Both the position numbers and the translations under genes were made by a program. Below the pieces are notes generated by a model. The model was not told the origin of the DNA, made no database searches, and worked only from the letters and a program-made list of their open reading frames with translations. 64,000 nucleotides of DNA from Marinobacter salarius. Lineage in GTDB: Bacteria > Pseudomonadota > Gammaproteobacteria > Pseudomonadales > Oleiphilaceae. Below, piece after piece: positions 9,029-17,960 of this stretch (position 1 is its first letter; every line of letters begins with the position of its first letter). The stretch is from the NCBI GenBank assembly GCA_000831005.1, contig CP007152.1:4464001-4528000 (forward strand), given 5' to 3'.

Positions 9029-9529
9029 TCAGGGGTTACTGTAAATGAGTTCGCTCTTGGCGAAGACTCGTAAAGGTTGAGCTTCCTTAACTCTGTCTTT
9101 CCTGAATCCGGCATAGACTTCGATGGCCTCTATACCAGGTATTGCGTTATAGGCTGTTCTCTTCGTGAGCTGCGCGTAAGCATCCAGTGGATTAGTTGAA
9201 GGAACATCAAAGCGGTAAACCTTGGATTGATCAGTAATGATGTCGATGCTGAACGCATGGGCCCGTCCAGGCCGCACCTCGCGGCTTTTTACGTCACGGG
9301 CAAAGAGCATGCTGGCCAGGCTTTCAAGATAAAGGCTATCTATGTGGCCGGTCAGGCTAAGTCCTTCCAGGAATCCGGAAAGCCGGTAGCGCCACTCGAT
9401 CTGGCCCAGTTCCGAGCATGCGGGTTTGAGGTTGTTCAGATACTCCAGTATCACTGAGCTGGCGCCGAGCAAGCGACTCTCGATGTCGCAAAACAAGTCA
9501 TTGGTCTGTTGTTGATTTAAAACGGTCAT
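9029..9529 (-). CDS. Conserved accessory-element protein of unknown function
   Basis: This is a soluble 166-residue protein with a helical N-terminal half (DLFCDIESRLLGASSVILEY) and a beta-rich C-terminal half (AFSIDIITDQSKVYRFDVPS, then IEAIEVYAGFRKDR). No signal peptide is visible and I do not recognise the family. It lies 13 bases after the DUF1173 gene and 26 bases before the csrA-like gene, so all three are very probably translated from one mRNA. Confidence 0.6.
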   Translation of the reverse strand: MTVLNQQQTNDLFCDIESRLLGASSVILEYLNNLKPACSELGQIEWRYRLSGFLEGLSLTGHIDSLYLESLASMLFARDVKSREVRPGRAHAFSIDIITDQSKVYRFDVPSTNPLDAYAQLTKRTAYNAIPGIEAIEVYAGFRKDRVKEAQPLRVFAKSELIYSNP

Positions 9530-9542
9530 CAGGAAGGTTCAC

Positions 9543-10729
9543 TCATGCGCTGGATGCGTTTGGATTGATCAGCTCGTAGGGCAACTCGCTGTTTGTGAGA
9601 ACCCAGTCCAGCTTCTCTTGATAGGCCGGGTCGCTGACTTCTGGGTACAGATAGACCGCCGTCGGGGTCTCTGTGTCGGTGAGAAGGATCGACGCAAGGA
9701 CTTCGGTGCTTTTAAGGTTGTAGCGAAGGCATTTGGTGAAGTAGCGGCCCGTTGCGCGGTACTTCTCAACCAGGTCCAACTCTTCACGGTTTTCGAAAGG
9801 CAGCCACTGAGCATCGACCGTCATCAAGGACAGTGTGTCAGCTTGAAGGTTGCCTGTAGCGGATCGGGTGAATGTGGTGATGCAAAGCAAGTGGATTTGG
9901 GCATCCTCAGCAAAGAACGCCAATTCGGTCCCGTAGTTTTTTCCCATGCGCCGGTAAATGTCGTCGGCAAGGTAAATGGGGACGTCCGGCATGTGTTTGA
10001 TGATCATCCGATGTCCAAACCGGGCTGGTTCGAACGCTTTCACCTCACCTATCATCAAACCCATGGGCTGGTTGTTGGCAGTGGCCTTGAGATCAGAAAA
10101 AAATCGCGCGCGCCGGCGAAGGATGTCGTCTTTATGCTCCACTGAAAACGGCTCAGGAATGAGCAGGGAATCGACTATAGCTTCCGGCCCGACATTTTCC
10201 CTTCGGCGGCCTCGAGCAGATATTTGCGAACCACGAACCAATTTCTCTTACCTGCCATTCGGGGAGACCAGCGGTTCAACCCGGCGTCCTCATAGAGAAA
10301 GTGCAAAAGTGATCGTACTGACAATTTGGCCGGGTCGGTTTTCGTAGTTGGCGCCTGTAGATTGGCCCTTTATTGGCGAGGCGATTGGGGCTGTTCCGCG
10401 CTTGCTCAAACTGAAGTCCAGCCGAAGCTTGGTAATGCCGCCATCCTGATCTTCTTCAATTGCTTTCTGACCAAGTGCGCCGCGGCCCGATAGCTCGGTG
10501 GAATCTCGTAACAGTCACATTTCGGGTCGTGTTGTGGCCCGGTAAACGGCATTCGCTTCACCAAGAAAGAGCCATCGTCCACCTTGGACACATAGAGCGG
10601 AAGTCCAGGATCTTTGCAACCACAAAGAGGCCTGGTCCGAGTGCGATAGGCAGAGGCAAGAAGTGCTTGTCGCTCGGGATGGTCCGTCGGCACCAGCTGG
10701 TCGTTCAGGATGAATGCCACCTGCGCCAT
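9543..10729 (-). CDS. DUF1173-family protein, three frameshifts
   Basis: The N-terminal part reads from ATG 10729 and carries the cysteine-bearing DUF1173 signature (RPLCGCKDPGLPLYVSK, VKRMPFTGPQHDPKCDCYE). After a shift near 10420 the frame continues as LRLDFSLSKRGTAPIASP. After another near 10290 it reads LHFLYEDAGLNRWSPRMAGK. After a third near 10205 it enters the long C-terminal frame (VDSLLIPEPFSVEHKDDILR to NPNASSA). Total length is about 395 residues, as expected for the family, which occurs on plasmids and islands and has no assigned function. The conserved cysteines and histidine suggest metal binding. The gene overlaps or abuts its upstream neighbour. Confidence 0.7.
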
Positions 10730-10730
10730 A

Positions 10731-11126
10731 TCAGCCTCGCTTTCCGTATGCGGACAGAATGATCAGCGCTTCTTGATTGGTTAGCCCATTGCTGGCTCTA
10801 TCAAGAAACAGGCTGTATACGACAGGATCCGTGCGAGCCGCGCTGTAGATAACATCCAAAACTTCTGGAGTTGTTGCAGACTGTGGCGGATTCAGTTGAG
10901 CCAGAGAACGCGCCACGTTGATTTTTTCAGCCAATGCATCGGCTTTGATCGGTTGGAAATGCGCGGGCGGGTTGGGGTTGATCGTGTTGGAGCTCAACGT
11001 CTGTTCTTCTGATAACAGGTTCTCGAGGCTGAACTTAGGTAAGGGGCCCGGTGTGGAGTAAAACATCGGGAAGGTGAAATACGAGGCCACCACACCAAGA
11101 ATGAAACCAAAAAGCAGTCTAATCAT
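10731..11126 (-). CDS. Small membrane-anchored protein of unknown function
   Basis: The 131-residue product begins with a single hydrophobic segment (MIRLLFGFILGVVASYFTF) that is either a signal anchor or an uncleaved signal peptide, followed by a proline-rich linker and a predicted helical periplasmic domain. It lies 25 bases downstream of a lipoprotein gene and ends next to the start of the DUF1173 gene, inside the same leftward operon. Family not recognised. Confidence 0.6.
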   Translation of the reverse strand: MIRLLFGFILGVVASYFTFPMFYSTPGPLPKFSLENLLSEEQTLSSNTINPNPPAHFQPIKADALAEKINVARSLAQLNPPQSATTPEVLDVIYSAARTDPVVYSLFLDRASNGLTNQEALIILSAYGKRG

Positions 11127-11151
11127 TGCGTGAGGCCCCTTTCTTTGCCTG

Positions 11152-11751
11152 TCAGATCTTCAATGCGGCTTTGGTGCGACCGGCGAGACTTTCCGCCACG
11201 TCGGCCGGTGAGATTGGTGACTGATCGTTCACCCAAACGGTGATCGTTATCTCGCTGGCTTCGGCAGTTTGCTTTGTAATGTTGTGATCTATGACATAAA
11301 GCGCATCGCCGTGCTGCCGGTGTGCCCGCATGTGATAGTAAACGGACGGTTCTGAGTCATAGGCCCAGGCAAATGTCTGCATTTTCGTATTTGCCATTGA
11401 CCCCCATTCCTGGCGGATCTCCTGCTCGGACAGATACCCGTACTCTTTCTTGATTCGGATAAACGCCACATCAACGTTTACCGGTGCTGAAAAAGAGGTA
11501 GAGAACTCAGTAAAGGTTTTTGCGGCGGAAGACGAGCTATCCGCGCCTGAAGAATCTGATTGGGCGGAAGACTGGTCCGAGGGCTTGTGTGTGCTGCCGG
11601 GGATCGAGCCGTCGTGGTTCAAGGGTTCACCTGTCAGTGGGTTATTGATACAGGTGACGCATTTCCCGCCAACTAATACGTGTTCAGTTGTTGAGCAGCC
11701 AGTTAAGGTCGCTGCCAATCCCAGTGACAAAGCAAGGCACTTTAATTTCAC
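11152..11751 (-). CDS. Putative lipoprotein, first gene of the csrA/DUF1173 operon
   Basis: A GTG at 11751 with GGAG a few bases upstream gives a lipoprotein signal peptide (LKCLALSLGLAATLTGC; lipobox LTGC). The mature protein has two early cysteines (GGKCVTCINNP), a Ser/Asp-rich linker around residues 60-80 (DQSSAQSDSSGADSSSSAAK), and an alpha/beta domain (VDVAFIRIKKEYGYLSEQEI to GRTKAALKI) of a type seen in envelope lipoproteins. It appears to head the operon reading towards 8748. Confidence 0.65.
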   Translation of the reverse strand: MKLKCLALSLGLAATLTGCSTTEHVLVGGKCVTCINNPLTGEPLNHDGSIPGSTHKPSDQSSAQSDSSGADSSSSAAKTFTEFSTSFSAPVNVDVAFIRIKKEYGYLSEQEIRQEWGSMANTKMQTFAWAYDSEPSVYYHMRAHRQHGDALYVIDHNITKQTAEASEITITVWVNDQSPISPADVAESLAGRTKAALKI

Positions 11752-11894
11752 GAGGTTTCTCCACAAGATCGTAACTTTGTTTGCACACCAGGATCAGGGC
11801 AGACGGCGTGAAACCAAAGGAAAGGAAATCTGTTTGCGACCGCCCATGAAGCTGACATCAATTGTGCCGCTGCAGGTGCGAGAAACCATCAATC

Positions 11895-11920
11895 AAAAGG
11901 TCACGGCTTAACGACCTTTT
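11895..11920 (+). terminator. Hairpin with AAAAGGTC/GACCTTTT arms, probable terminator
   Basis: Perfect 8-bp arms at 11895-11902 and 11913-11920 enclose a 10-base loop, with A-run and T-run edges. It lies in the 476-bp space between the two divergent gene groups starting at 11751 (-) and 12228 (+). Confidence 0.45.
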
Positions 11921-11940
11921 AAATCTGGTGCCGCAAGGAA

Positions 11941-11960
11941 GTTGTCACGATCATGACAAC
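11941..11960. promoter_or_regulatory. Palindrome GTTGTCA-N6-TGACAAC, possible operator
   Basis: Perfect 7-bp arms with a 6-base centre lie between divergent transcription units. The size and symmetry suit a dimeric HTH regulator. The regulator is unknown. The rest of the 11752-12227 interval shows an AT-rich stretch (about 12120-12175) likely to hold the promoter of the PAS-like gene, and no further gene. Confidence 0.4.
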
Positions 11961-12227
11961 CAGTGGAAATCTCATCCTTGATTCTTGCCCGAACCACTGG
12001 GGTACGGCGCTTCCATGCAATGTAGGAATTCAAGGAGATAGTGCATCGCAAAGGGGGCCGTGGCAACATCTAGACGGCTTTAAGCGTGAAAATCTGCGGG
12101 TAATTGCGGCATAGACCATGTTTTTGCGTTTAATTTTCATCCAAAATAATGTCTAATTTGTAACATAGTGTAAGCGCCATGGCAGGTGCTTAAAAAAGTT
12201 CTGGCGACGTAACAAGGAAGTATCTCG

Positions 12228-12947
12228 ATGCAGCCGTTTGCACTCCGAACCGTCATTTCGGCAATTATCCCTGCGATTTTAGTAGTCATCTTGCTGGCCC
12301 TGCTCATTGCCCAGCAATTTCAGGGGAACCGAATTTCACATTCCCATGATCCACTCACTCCCCTATCCGGGACGCCTTTGAGCGCGCTTCCGGACCTATA
12401 CCCTGTCAAAAGCACTAACGGTGTTTTGAACTTGGACATCGATAAATTGAACCAGGCGGTAATGCACCTTCTGAGTCAGAAGAATCCGAAAGCTGCGGCG
12501 GATCTCATCTACATCGTCCAGGCGAACAACATCCTGTTGATGCTAGATTACGACAACAAAGTTCGCTTTTTCGAACTGGTTGAGAAGTATCACCACGAAG
12601 ACATATTGGAAATCCGAAAGCACAAGGATGCTGTGTTCAGCGTGTATACGGACATTGTGAATGGGATCGGTCGGACATTTGCCGGCACGGGCGTTGAAAT
12701 TGTGCTCCATGACACGCGAAATCCGCTGGCCTCAATTATTGCCATCCAGAACCCCATTTCCGGGCGTCGATTGGGTGATTCGACGACCAATTTTGGTTTG
12801 GAGCTTATTCGTGAGTACGCAGCCGGTAAAAGTCGTGGCGTGAGTTTCATCAGCTATGGGCTGACGCTCTCGGATGGTCGAGACGTTAAGTCGAGCACGA
12901 TCCCTATCTACGACCCTCGTTTCGGCTCATTGGCTTCATTTGCATGA
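12228..12947 (+). CDS. Membrane-anchored sensor with a YheO-like PAS domain
   Basis: The 239-residue protein has an N-terminal transmembrane segment (VISAIIPAILVVILLALLIA), a helical middle part, and a domain near residues 145-205 with the signature of YheO-like PAS domains (GTGVEIVLHDTRNPLASIIA, then IQNPISGRRLGDSTTNFGLE). Unlike YheO/DauR regulators it lacks the C-terminal HTH, so it may sense a signal and pass it to a partner. Its stop overlaps the ATG of a 43-codon ORF, and a hybrid kinase follows, which suggests a signalling module. Confidence 0.6.
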   Translation: MQPFALRTVISAIIPAILVVILLALLIAQQFQGNRISHSHDPLTPLSGTPLSALPDLYPVKSTNGVLNLDIDKLNQAVMHLLSQKNPKAAADLIYIVQANNILLMLDYDNKVRFFELVEKYHHEDILEIRKHKDAVFSVYTDIVNGIGRTFAGTGVEIVLHDTRNPLASIIAIQNPISGRRLGDSTTNFGLELIREYAAGKSRGVSFISYGLTLSDGRDVKSSTIPIYDPRFGSLASFA

Positions 12948-13075
12948 ACATAGACGTTTCGAAGCTGGACGAACCACAGTCACAGGCCGCTCTGTCATTT
13001 CTTGAGAATTTTGTGGCAGTCAATGAAAACACAAAGATCAATGAGCTGATTGATCACTCAAAACGGAATGGCTGA
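12944..13075 (+). CDS. 43-residue small protein translationally coupled to the PAS-like gene
   Basis: The ATG overlaps the preceding TGA (ATGA). The product starts MNIDVSKLDEPQSQAALSFL and ends NTKINELIDHSKRNG. It is acidic to neutral, soluble and probably helical. It resembles small adaptor or antitoxin-like proteins only in size. The overlap with an upstream gene that has a clear domain argues that it is real. Confidence 0.5.
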   Translation: MNIDVSKLDEPQSQAALSFLENFVAVNENTKINELIDHSKRNG

Positions 13076-13336
13076 CCACAAGGACTACGATAGTGAATAC
13101 CATTTATATCTGCCTCGAATGGACCAAACCGAAGTTTGCACTGAATGGAAGTCAGGGATTCCGCAGATGATGCGATGGTGGCCAGCATTGTAGACGTTTA
13201 ATCAGCAGCCGAAGAAAGGGTGTCTGTGTCGGACAGCGGGGCGTTAATGCGTTCAAGCAATGTGTGTGTAAAATTTTAGCTGGAAATACAAACGCTTCCC
13301 ATGGAAGCCCCGAGATTTTGAGCCAAGGATAGGCCT

Positions 13337-14821
13337 ATGTTGTTCGCAGTATTTACATCACTTCTCATCATCGGTATCACCATTACCTCTTTCCGTGCGG
13401 TACAGGGATCTTTTTGGTCCCAGGTCTTTAATTGGGTCGTCGCAGGTCTTCTATTGGCACTGTACCTGGTAGTGGCCGGTCATTTTCCAATATATCGTTA
13501 TGTCGACGAGCTGATGATTACTGCTCTCACAATTGCCTTGTTCGGGAACCTGGCTCTCGTAATCTGGATTTCCGGCTTGAAACGGAAATATCGCAGTCAG
13601 ACGAGGGCTATTGCGATGAAGCAGAATTTGCTGGCTATCGCGGCGCATGAGCTTCGAACTCCACTCACAAACCTGCGCTCTCAGGCGGATCTGGCGGTCA
13701 ATTACGTCGGTCAGAAAGCACTGAGTGATGCTGAGAGCATTCTGCAAATGTCGTTGGACGACCTCGACACTCTGGACCATCACGTTAAGGCGATTCTTGC
13801 CCTGGCCGCCCTGGAAAACGGAACACTGGCCACACATAAAGAATGGTTTCCTGTCAGCAAAATCGTGCTGGATCTGAACAGCCAGTTTGCGGGCAAGGCC
13901 AACGTGGCACTGATCTGGGAGTGCTGCAAAGATGAGAAGCTAAGGGTTACGGAACTTTATACTGACTATGATCTCATCAAGGTGGTGTTACGCAACGCCA
14001 TCGAGAACGCTCTGAAGCACACCGAGGATGGTTTCGTGCGTTTGTCCATGGCGCTCGAGGAAAACTATGTTGAGGTCACGGTGCAGGACACTGGCAGTGG
14101 GATGTCGACAGAAGAAATGAAAGCGCTGCATTGGCACGGAGACGCCCTCACCCATGGCATTCGGCGAGGTAAGGATGGGTGGGGCATCGGGATCCCTGTC
14201 ATGAAAGCTTTCACGGAATTTCTTGGTGGAACTATTGCTATTGATTCGAAGGAAGGGTTTGGCACCAAACTGAGCCTCAGATTGCCAATAAGCTATCGAC
14301 AAGGAGCAACGGGGACACTTGGCTCTAAGCGGGAATCTGATGAAGTGGACTTTCATCCGAATCTCGATTTCTCAGCTGTTGGTCAACGTGACAATAAACT
14401 GAGGGTATTGCTCATCGACGACAATGAGACATACCTGCAACAGATGCACCGAATGTTTGCGCCGAAAATTCTTGAAACCAGCCAGGTTCAGCTGGTCACC
14501 TGTAATGACCCGATCCTGGGCATCTCGCGTTTAGAAGAAGAACGTTACGACCTGCTGCTGGTTGATTATCACATGCCGCAAATTGACGGGCTCAAGCTAC
14601 TTGAGTGGCTGAAAAATGATGAAGCTCATCCGAACCAGCATATAACCAAAATCATGGTGACGGCGGATCCGAACATCCCACAGTCAACGCGGGGAGCCAT
14701 TGTTAAGGCCGGCGCTCGTATCGTGTCGAAAGGAATGTCTATTGAGGACTTGCGGATGTTGGTTTCGGAGGCTATTCGTCAGAAGGGCAATCCAAAGGAT
14801 TACAGTCGATCAGTTGGCTGA
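13337..14821 (+). CDS. Hybrid sensor histidine kinase with C-terminal receiver domain
   Basis: The N-terminus (residues 1-80) holds three hydrophobic segments. The dimerisation/phosphoacceptor helix carries the H-box HELRTPLTNLR (near residue 105). The ATPase domain has an N-box (NAIENALKHTEDG), G1 (DTGSGMS) and G2 (GWGIGIP). A receiver follows from about residue 360 with the acidic pair in LLIDDNETY, the phosphoacceptor Asp in LLLVDYHMPQIDG, and the conserved Thr and Lys in MVTADPN and IVSKGM. It has no output domain or adjacent response regulator, so the phosphoryl group must go to an unlinked partner, or the receiver is autoregulatory. It lies downstream of the PAS-like/small-ORF pair. Confidence 0.88.
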   Translation: MLFAVFTSLLIIGITITSFRAVQGSFWSQVFNWVVAGLLLALYLVVAGHFPIYRYVDELMITALTIALFGNLALVIWISGLKRKYRSQTRAIAMKQNLLAIAAHELRTPLTNLRSQADLAVNYVGQKALSDAESILQMSLDDLDTLDHHVKAILALAALENGTLATHKEWFPVSKIVLDLNSQFAGKANVALIWECCKDEKLRVTELYTDYDLIKVVLRNAIENALKHTEDGFVRLSMALEENYVEVTVQDTGSGMSTEEMKALHWHGDALTHGIRRGKDGWGIGIPVMKAFTEFLGGTIAIDSKEGFGTKLSLRLPISYRQGATGTLGSKRESDEVDFHPNLDFSAVGQRDNKLRVLLIDDNETYLQQMHRMFAPKILETSQVQLVTCNDPILGISRLEEERYDLLLVDYHMPQIDGLKLLEWLKNDEAHPNQHITKIMVTADPNIPQSTRGAIVKAGARIVSKGMSIEDLRMLVSEAIRQKGNPKDYSRSVG

Positions 14822-14928
14822 CCTTTTTCTGATGATTTTCATCCCGTTTTGCAATTGGCATCAAAGTTATCCGCTACTGGCAGTCCATGCCGGACGATTC
14901 CCAGAGAGTCGGCGGGTAATGGGATAGT

Positions 14929-16208
14929 CTAAGTTCTGACGATGGGGATATCGGACCAACGGGTGGTGTAAGCAGGAGATAAATTTTCCCGGCGCATCTG
15001 CCAGTCAGTATTTTTGTGGATTTGACGCCCAAAGCGGACCGTGTTTTTACCCGCAATGCTGTTGATCTTGTCCAGGGTGCGCATCAGCTCCTGATCTCTC
15101 TTGTCGTCCTCGATTCGACTGAAAAAGTCTGACTGGCATGCACCAGGCACTCGAAAGTCTGAAAGCACGATGCCTGCCTTGTTGTACTTAAATCCATCGC
15201 GCCAGAGCGCCCTAGCTAGAGTCACCGCCTGTTTGCATATCTCGCGGGTGTCTGCGGTTGGATACGGCAAAGCAATGCCCCTCTGGTTCGCGTAGTGCTC
15301 GCTCGACCGGTACCGGCTGGTTGACATGAAAGTCGCCAGATACCCGCATTCGCGATTTTCCTTGCGCAGCTTCTCGGTGGCCCGGGTTGCATGGTGCGAC
15401 ACGGCCGAGAGCATGGAGTCCAGGTCGGTCACCGGTGATCCGAACGATTTTGAGCAGAGGATTTGTTTTTTGGCCGGGGCCACTTCCAGAAGGTCGTCGT
15501 GGCACGGAACCCCGTTCAGCTCCCTAACGGTGCGTTCGACAACGACCGAAAAGTGCTTTCGAATCCATTTGGGGTTGGCGTCCGCTAAATGGAGCCCGGT
15601 TTCAATCCCAAGATCCGCCAGCCTTTTACTCAGCTTGGAGCCGATCCCCCAGATCTCGCTGGCCGAGACCAGCTTCAGCAGTCGGCGCTGCCGGTCGCGA
15701 TCGGTCAAGTCCACCACGCCTCGGGTTGCCGGATACTTTTTGGCGCCGTGATTCGCCAGTTTTGCCAGTGTGGGACTGGGTGCTACGCCGACGCAAATCG
15801 GCAGACCGGTCCACTGCTTCACCACGCTTTTGATTTGATGCCCAAAATCCTCATAGGACACGACCGATTCAATGCCGGTCAGATCGAGAAAGGCTCATCG
15901 ATGCTGTACGGCATGACTCCGGGCGAAAAGGTCGTCAGCGTCTGTATAAAGCGAAAACTCATGTCGCCGTAGAGCGCATAGTTTGAAGAGCACACAACCA
16001 GGCCGTTCTTCTCGACGTGCTCCTTCAGCTCGAAGATCGGCTGCCCCATCTTGATACCCAGGGCCTTTGCTTCGGTATTGCGCGCCACCGCGCATCCGTC
16101 ATTATTCGAAGCCACGACAACTGGACGGCCGACCAGTGAGGGATCAAACACGGTTTCACAGGCCGCGTACATCGCGTTCACATCGCACAGGGCGAATATC
16201 TGTTTCAT
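14929..16208 (-). CDS. umuC: DNA polymerase V catalytic subunit UmuC, one frameshift
   Basis: The start is set at 16208 (MKQIFALCDVNAMYAACETV), directly after umuD. The palm (catalytic acidic residues in LCDVNAMY and YSIDEPF) reads to about 15880. The next frame continues as LTGIESVVSYEDFGHQIK, thumb (IWGIGSKLSKRLADLGI) and little finger to the stop at 14929. Adding one T in the TTT run restores IDEPFLDLTGIES, so the shift is probably a sequencing error. UmuC with UmuD' makes the mutagenic translesion polymerase V. The umuDC pair is common on plasmids and conjugative elements. Confidence 0.88.
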
Positions 16209-16209
16209 T

Positions 16210-16638
16210 TCAGAGTGCATGCACGACGGTGGTTACGACCCCGAAAATTTCGAGTTCATCTTCATCGCGAAGCGTGATGTCCGGGTAATCGTCGCTCTCC
16301 GCTCGGAGGACAGGTTTGCTGGGGACGCTCAAATCGAGTCGTTTGCATACAAACTCCCCGTCGACAGAGGCAATGACGATCTTCCGGTGTCCGGGAGGGA
16401 GGCTGCGATCAACGACCAGCACATCCCCGTCATGAATGCCGGCTTTTTCCATCGATGAGCCAGAAGCGCGGACGAAAAAGGTGGCGGCCGGTGTGCGAAT
16501 GCAGAGATCATCCAAGGACAGCGTTTGTTCAATGTAGTCCTGGGCCGGCGATGGAAAGCCCGCTTTAACGGTATCGGCGTAGAGTGCAATCGAACGTTGG
16601 AACTGTTCGGCGGGACGGAAAATTTCTTTGATCAACAT
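16210..16638 (-). CDS. umuD: Translesion polymerase V subunit / LexA-like self-cleaving protein UmuD
   Basis: The frame is open to 16731, but the ATG at 16638 (MLIKEIFRPAEQF) gives 142 residues, the normal size. The cleavage site (KAGFPSPAQDYIEQ), the nucleophile Ser in ASGSSMEKAG and the general-base Lys in DGEFVCKRL are all present. RecA-stimulated autocleavage would give UmuD'. The stop is one base from the umuC ATG, so the pair forms one operon. An SOS-box-like element lies just upstream but is disrupted (see 16658-16684). Confidence 0.92.
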   Translation of the reverse strand: MLIKEIFRPAEQFQRSIALYADTVKAGFPSPAQDYIEQTLSLDDLCIRTPAATFFVRASGSSMEKAGIHDGDVLVVDRSLPPGHRKIVIASVDGEFVCKRLDLSVPSKPVLRAESDDYPDITLRDEDELEIFGVVTTVVHAL

Positions 16639-16657
16639 CTTGGCGTTCCCATTGATG

Positions 16658-16684
16658 TACTGTATGGATGATGGATGAACAGTA
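16658..16684 (-). promoter_or_regulatory. SOS box of umuDC, disrupted by a 7-bp tandem duplication
   Basis: On the plus strand TACTGT (16658-16663) and ACAGTA (16679-16684) form the two LexA half-sites. Between them lie two identical 7-mers ATGGATG (16664-16670 and 16671-16677) and one A. Removing one 7-mer gives a standard CTG-N10-CAG box; as sequenced the spacing is CTG-N17-CAG. It ends 20 bases before the umuD start. Confidence 0.75.
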
Positions 16685-17034
16685 TATTTATTCAGAGCGC
16701 CAGAGGCGACCCCCGCATTAAGATTATGCATTGTTATACCAGATCCGCATTAAACATCGCTCCTGCCAGCCCGAGACTCCGGAGAATGGCGCAACTTTGG
16801 AGAGGGCTTTTCCGTCCTGAGCAATGCGCGGCGTAGCCGGGCCTAGGTTATGTAAGGTTATGGTAGGAAAAGGAAGGAAAAGACAGGCGGATTAAAGATG
16901 CGATTAACGAGAGGTTGGCGGCGGACTCCCTCATTTGATAAAAACGTGAAGCTGATCTGGTATAAAAAACCATCCATAGAGCTGTTCTCGTTTTGCAGTT
17001 CAATGAAGCGGATTTGTGAAAGGATTTTTCACAT

Positions 17035-17364
17035 TCAATGTCTCGTAACTATTGTTGAGAGGTCCCAAAAACTTCCCTCCCAACCGCTTATGGCTCCATT
17101 ATCTCCACACACGGGGCAGCGCCACACAATGGCATCGTCTTCCGGATCAATGTAGCTCTGTATCTCACCGACACACGGTTTTCTCATTGGCTTCCTGCGG
17201 CATCGAACTTTAGGAAAAATTCCCTCTTCGTCAATGTCGCCACTGGTCTCTTTGACAATGGCGACAAAAAACTCAGCAAGACGTCGACCAGGACCTGATT
17301 CGATCCCGATGGACCCATCCTGCTGCAAATAATGCCGAAGGTTAACAATCCAAGTATCAGCCAT
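17035..17364 (-). CDS. Conserved small protein with CPVCGDNG zinc-knuckle-like motif
   Basis: The start is taken at 17364 (MADTWIVNLRHYLQQDGSIG). The sequence includes GPGRRLAEFFVAIV, a basic cysteine segment RCRRKPMRKPC and, near the end, WRCPVCGDNGAISGWEGSFW. I recall proteins of this layout as a widespread conserved hypothetical family that turns up in accessory regions. The Cys pairs could hold zinc, but function is unknown. A 47-codon ORF ends four bases upstream. The interval 16732-17034 shows no gene, only a purine-rich stretch near 16855-16890. Confidence 0.7.
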   Translation of the reverse strand: MADTWIVNLRHYLQQDGSIGIESGPGRRLAEFFVAIVKETSGDIDEEGIFPKVRCRRKPMRKPCVGEIQSYIDPEDDAIVWRCPVCGDNGAISGWEGSFWDLSTIVTRH

Positions 17365-17368
17365 GCGT

Positions 17369-17512
17369 TTACAACACCGGTCCAATCAAAGGTAGCAGCG
17401 ATCGTTCTTTCCGGCGCAAGCTGCCGTCGGTCATCCGGGCCGGCCTGCGGCTTTCAAATTCAAAGTCGCCAACGTACAGTTCAATTGTATTAGAGTCGTC
17501 GTCGGTCTTCAT
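17369..17512 (-). CDS. 47-residue small protein upstream of the zinc-knuckle protein
   Basis: An ATG at 17512 opens a 47-codon frame (MKTDDDSNTIELYVGDFEFE to SLLPLIGPVL) that stops four bases before the next gene. The composition (acidic start, basic middle) and the tight spacing suggest a real co-translated gene. GGAG lies somewhat far upstream (about 14 bases), so initiation may be weak. Not recognised. Confidence 0.4.
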   Translation of the reverse strand: MKTDDDSNTIELYVGDFEFESRRPARMTDGSLRRKERSLLPLIGPVL

Positions 17513-17726
17513 CTACGCAAAGGGTTCTCCGCCATCGGTTTCAGGGCGCCTGTCACTTCCATGCTATCCGACGGTTTCTATTATAGACTTGCCGACGATC
17601 AACTCAGCCTGGAAGCGCCGTCAGGCGTTCATTAACCCGAGGTGTTGCACTCGGAGCACGAGACCGCTCACGGTTTATCGACTGCAGAGTACGTGCCGGA
17701 GAAACGAAAGACTTGGAAACCCAATA

Positions 17727-17936
17727 ATGTCCAACAATCAATCCAACGTTCATTGCATCGATAGGCCGCGTTGTTCACGGTGTGGCGCGTTTCGCAGGCT
17801 TGACCAGTTAAATGGCTATGACCCGCTCGCTCCTATGGGCCAGAAATATCGGAATGCCTATTGTATCCGGTTAGCAGACTGCGACAGCACCGTCTCCAAA
17901 GCTCATTTAAAAGCGCTGACGGAACATATGGAGTAG
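17727..17936 (+). CDS. Small cysteine-rich hypothetical protein
   Basis: The ATG at 17727 opens 69 codons. The product begins MSNNQSNVHCIDRPRCSRCG and includes six cysteines, among them a CSRCGAFRRL knuckle and later CIRLADC, which would suit one or two zinc sites. It lies 100 bases upstream of the KfrA-like gene in the same direction. No family recognised. Confidence 0.45.
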   Translation: MSNNQSNVHCIDRPRCSRCGAFRRLDQLNGYDPLAPMGQKYRNAYCIRLADCDSTVSKAHLKALTEHME

Positions 17937-17960
17937 GTTTTCAGAATCCAGTAATAGTTT

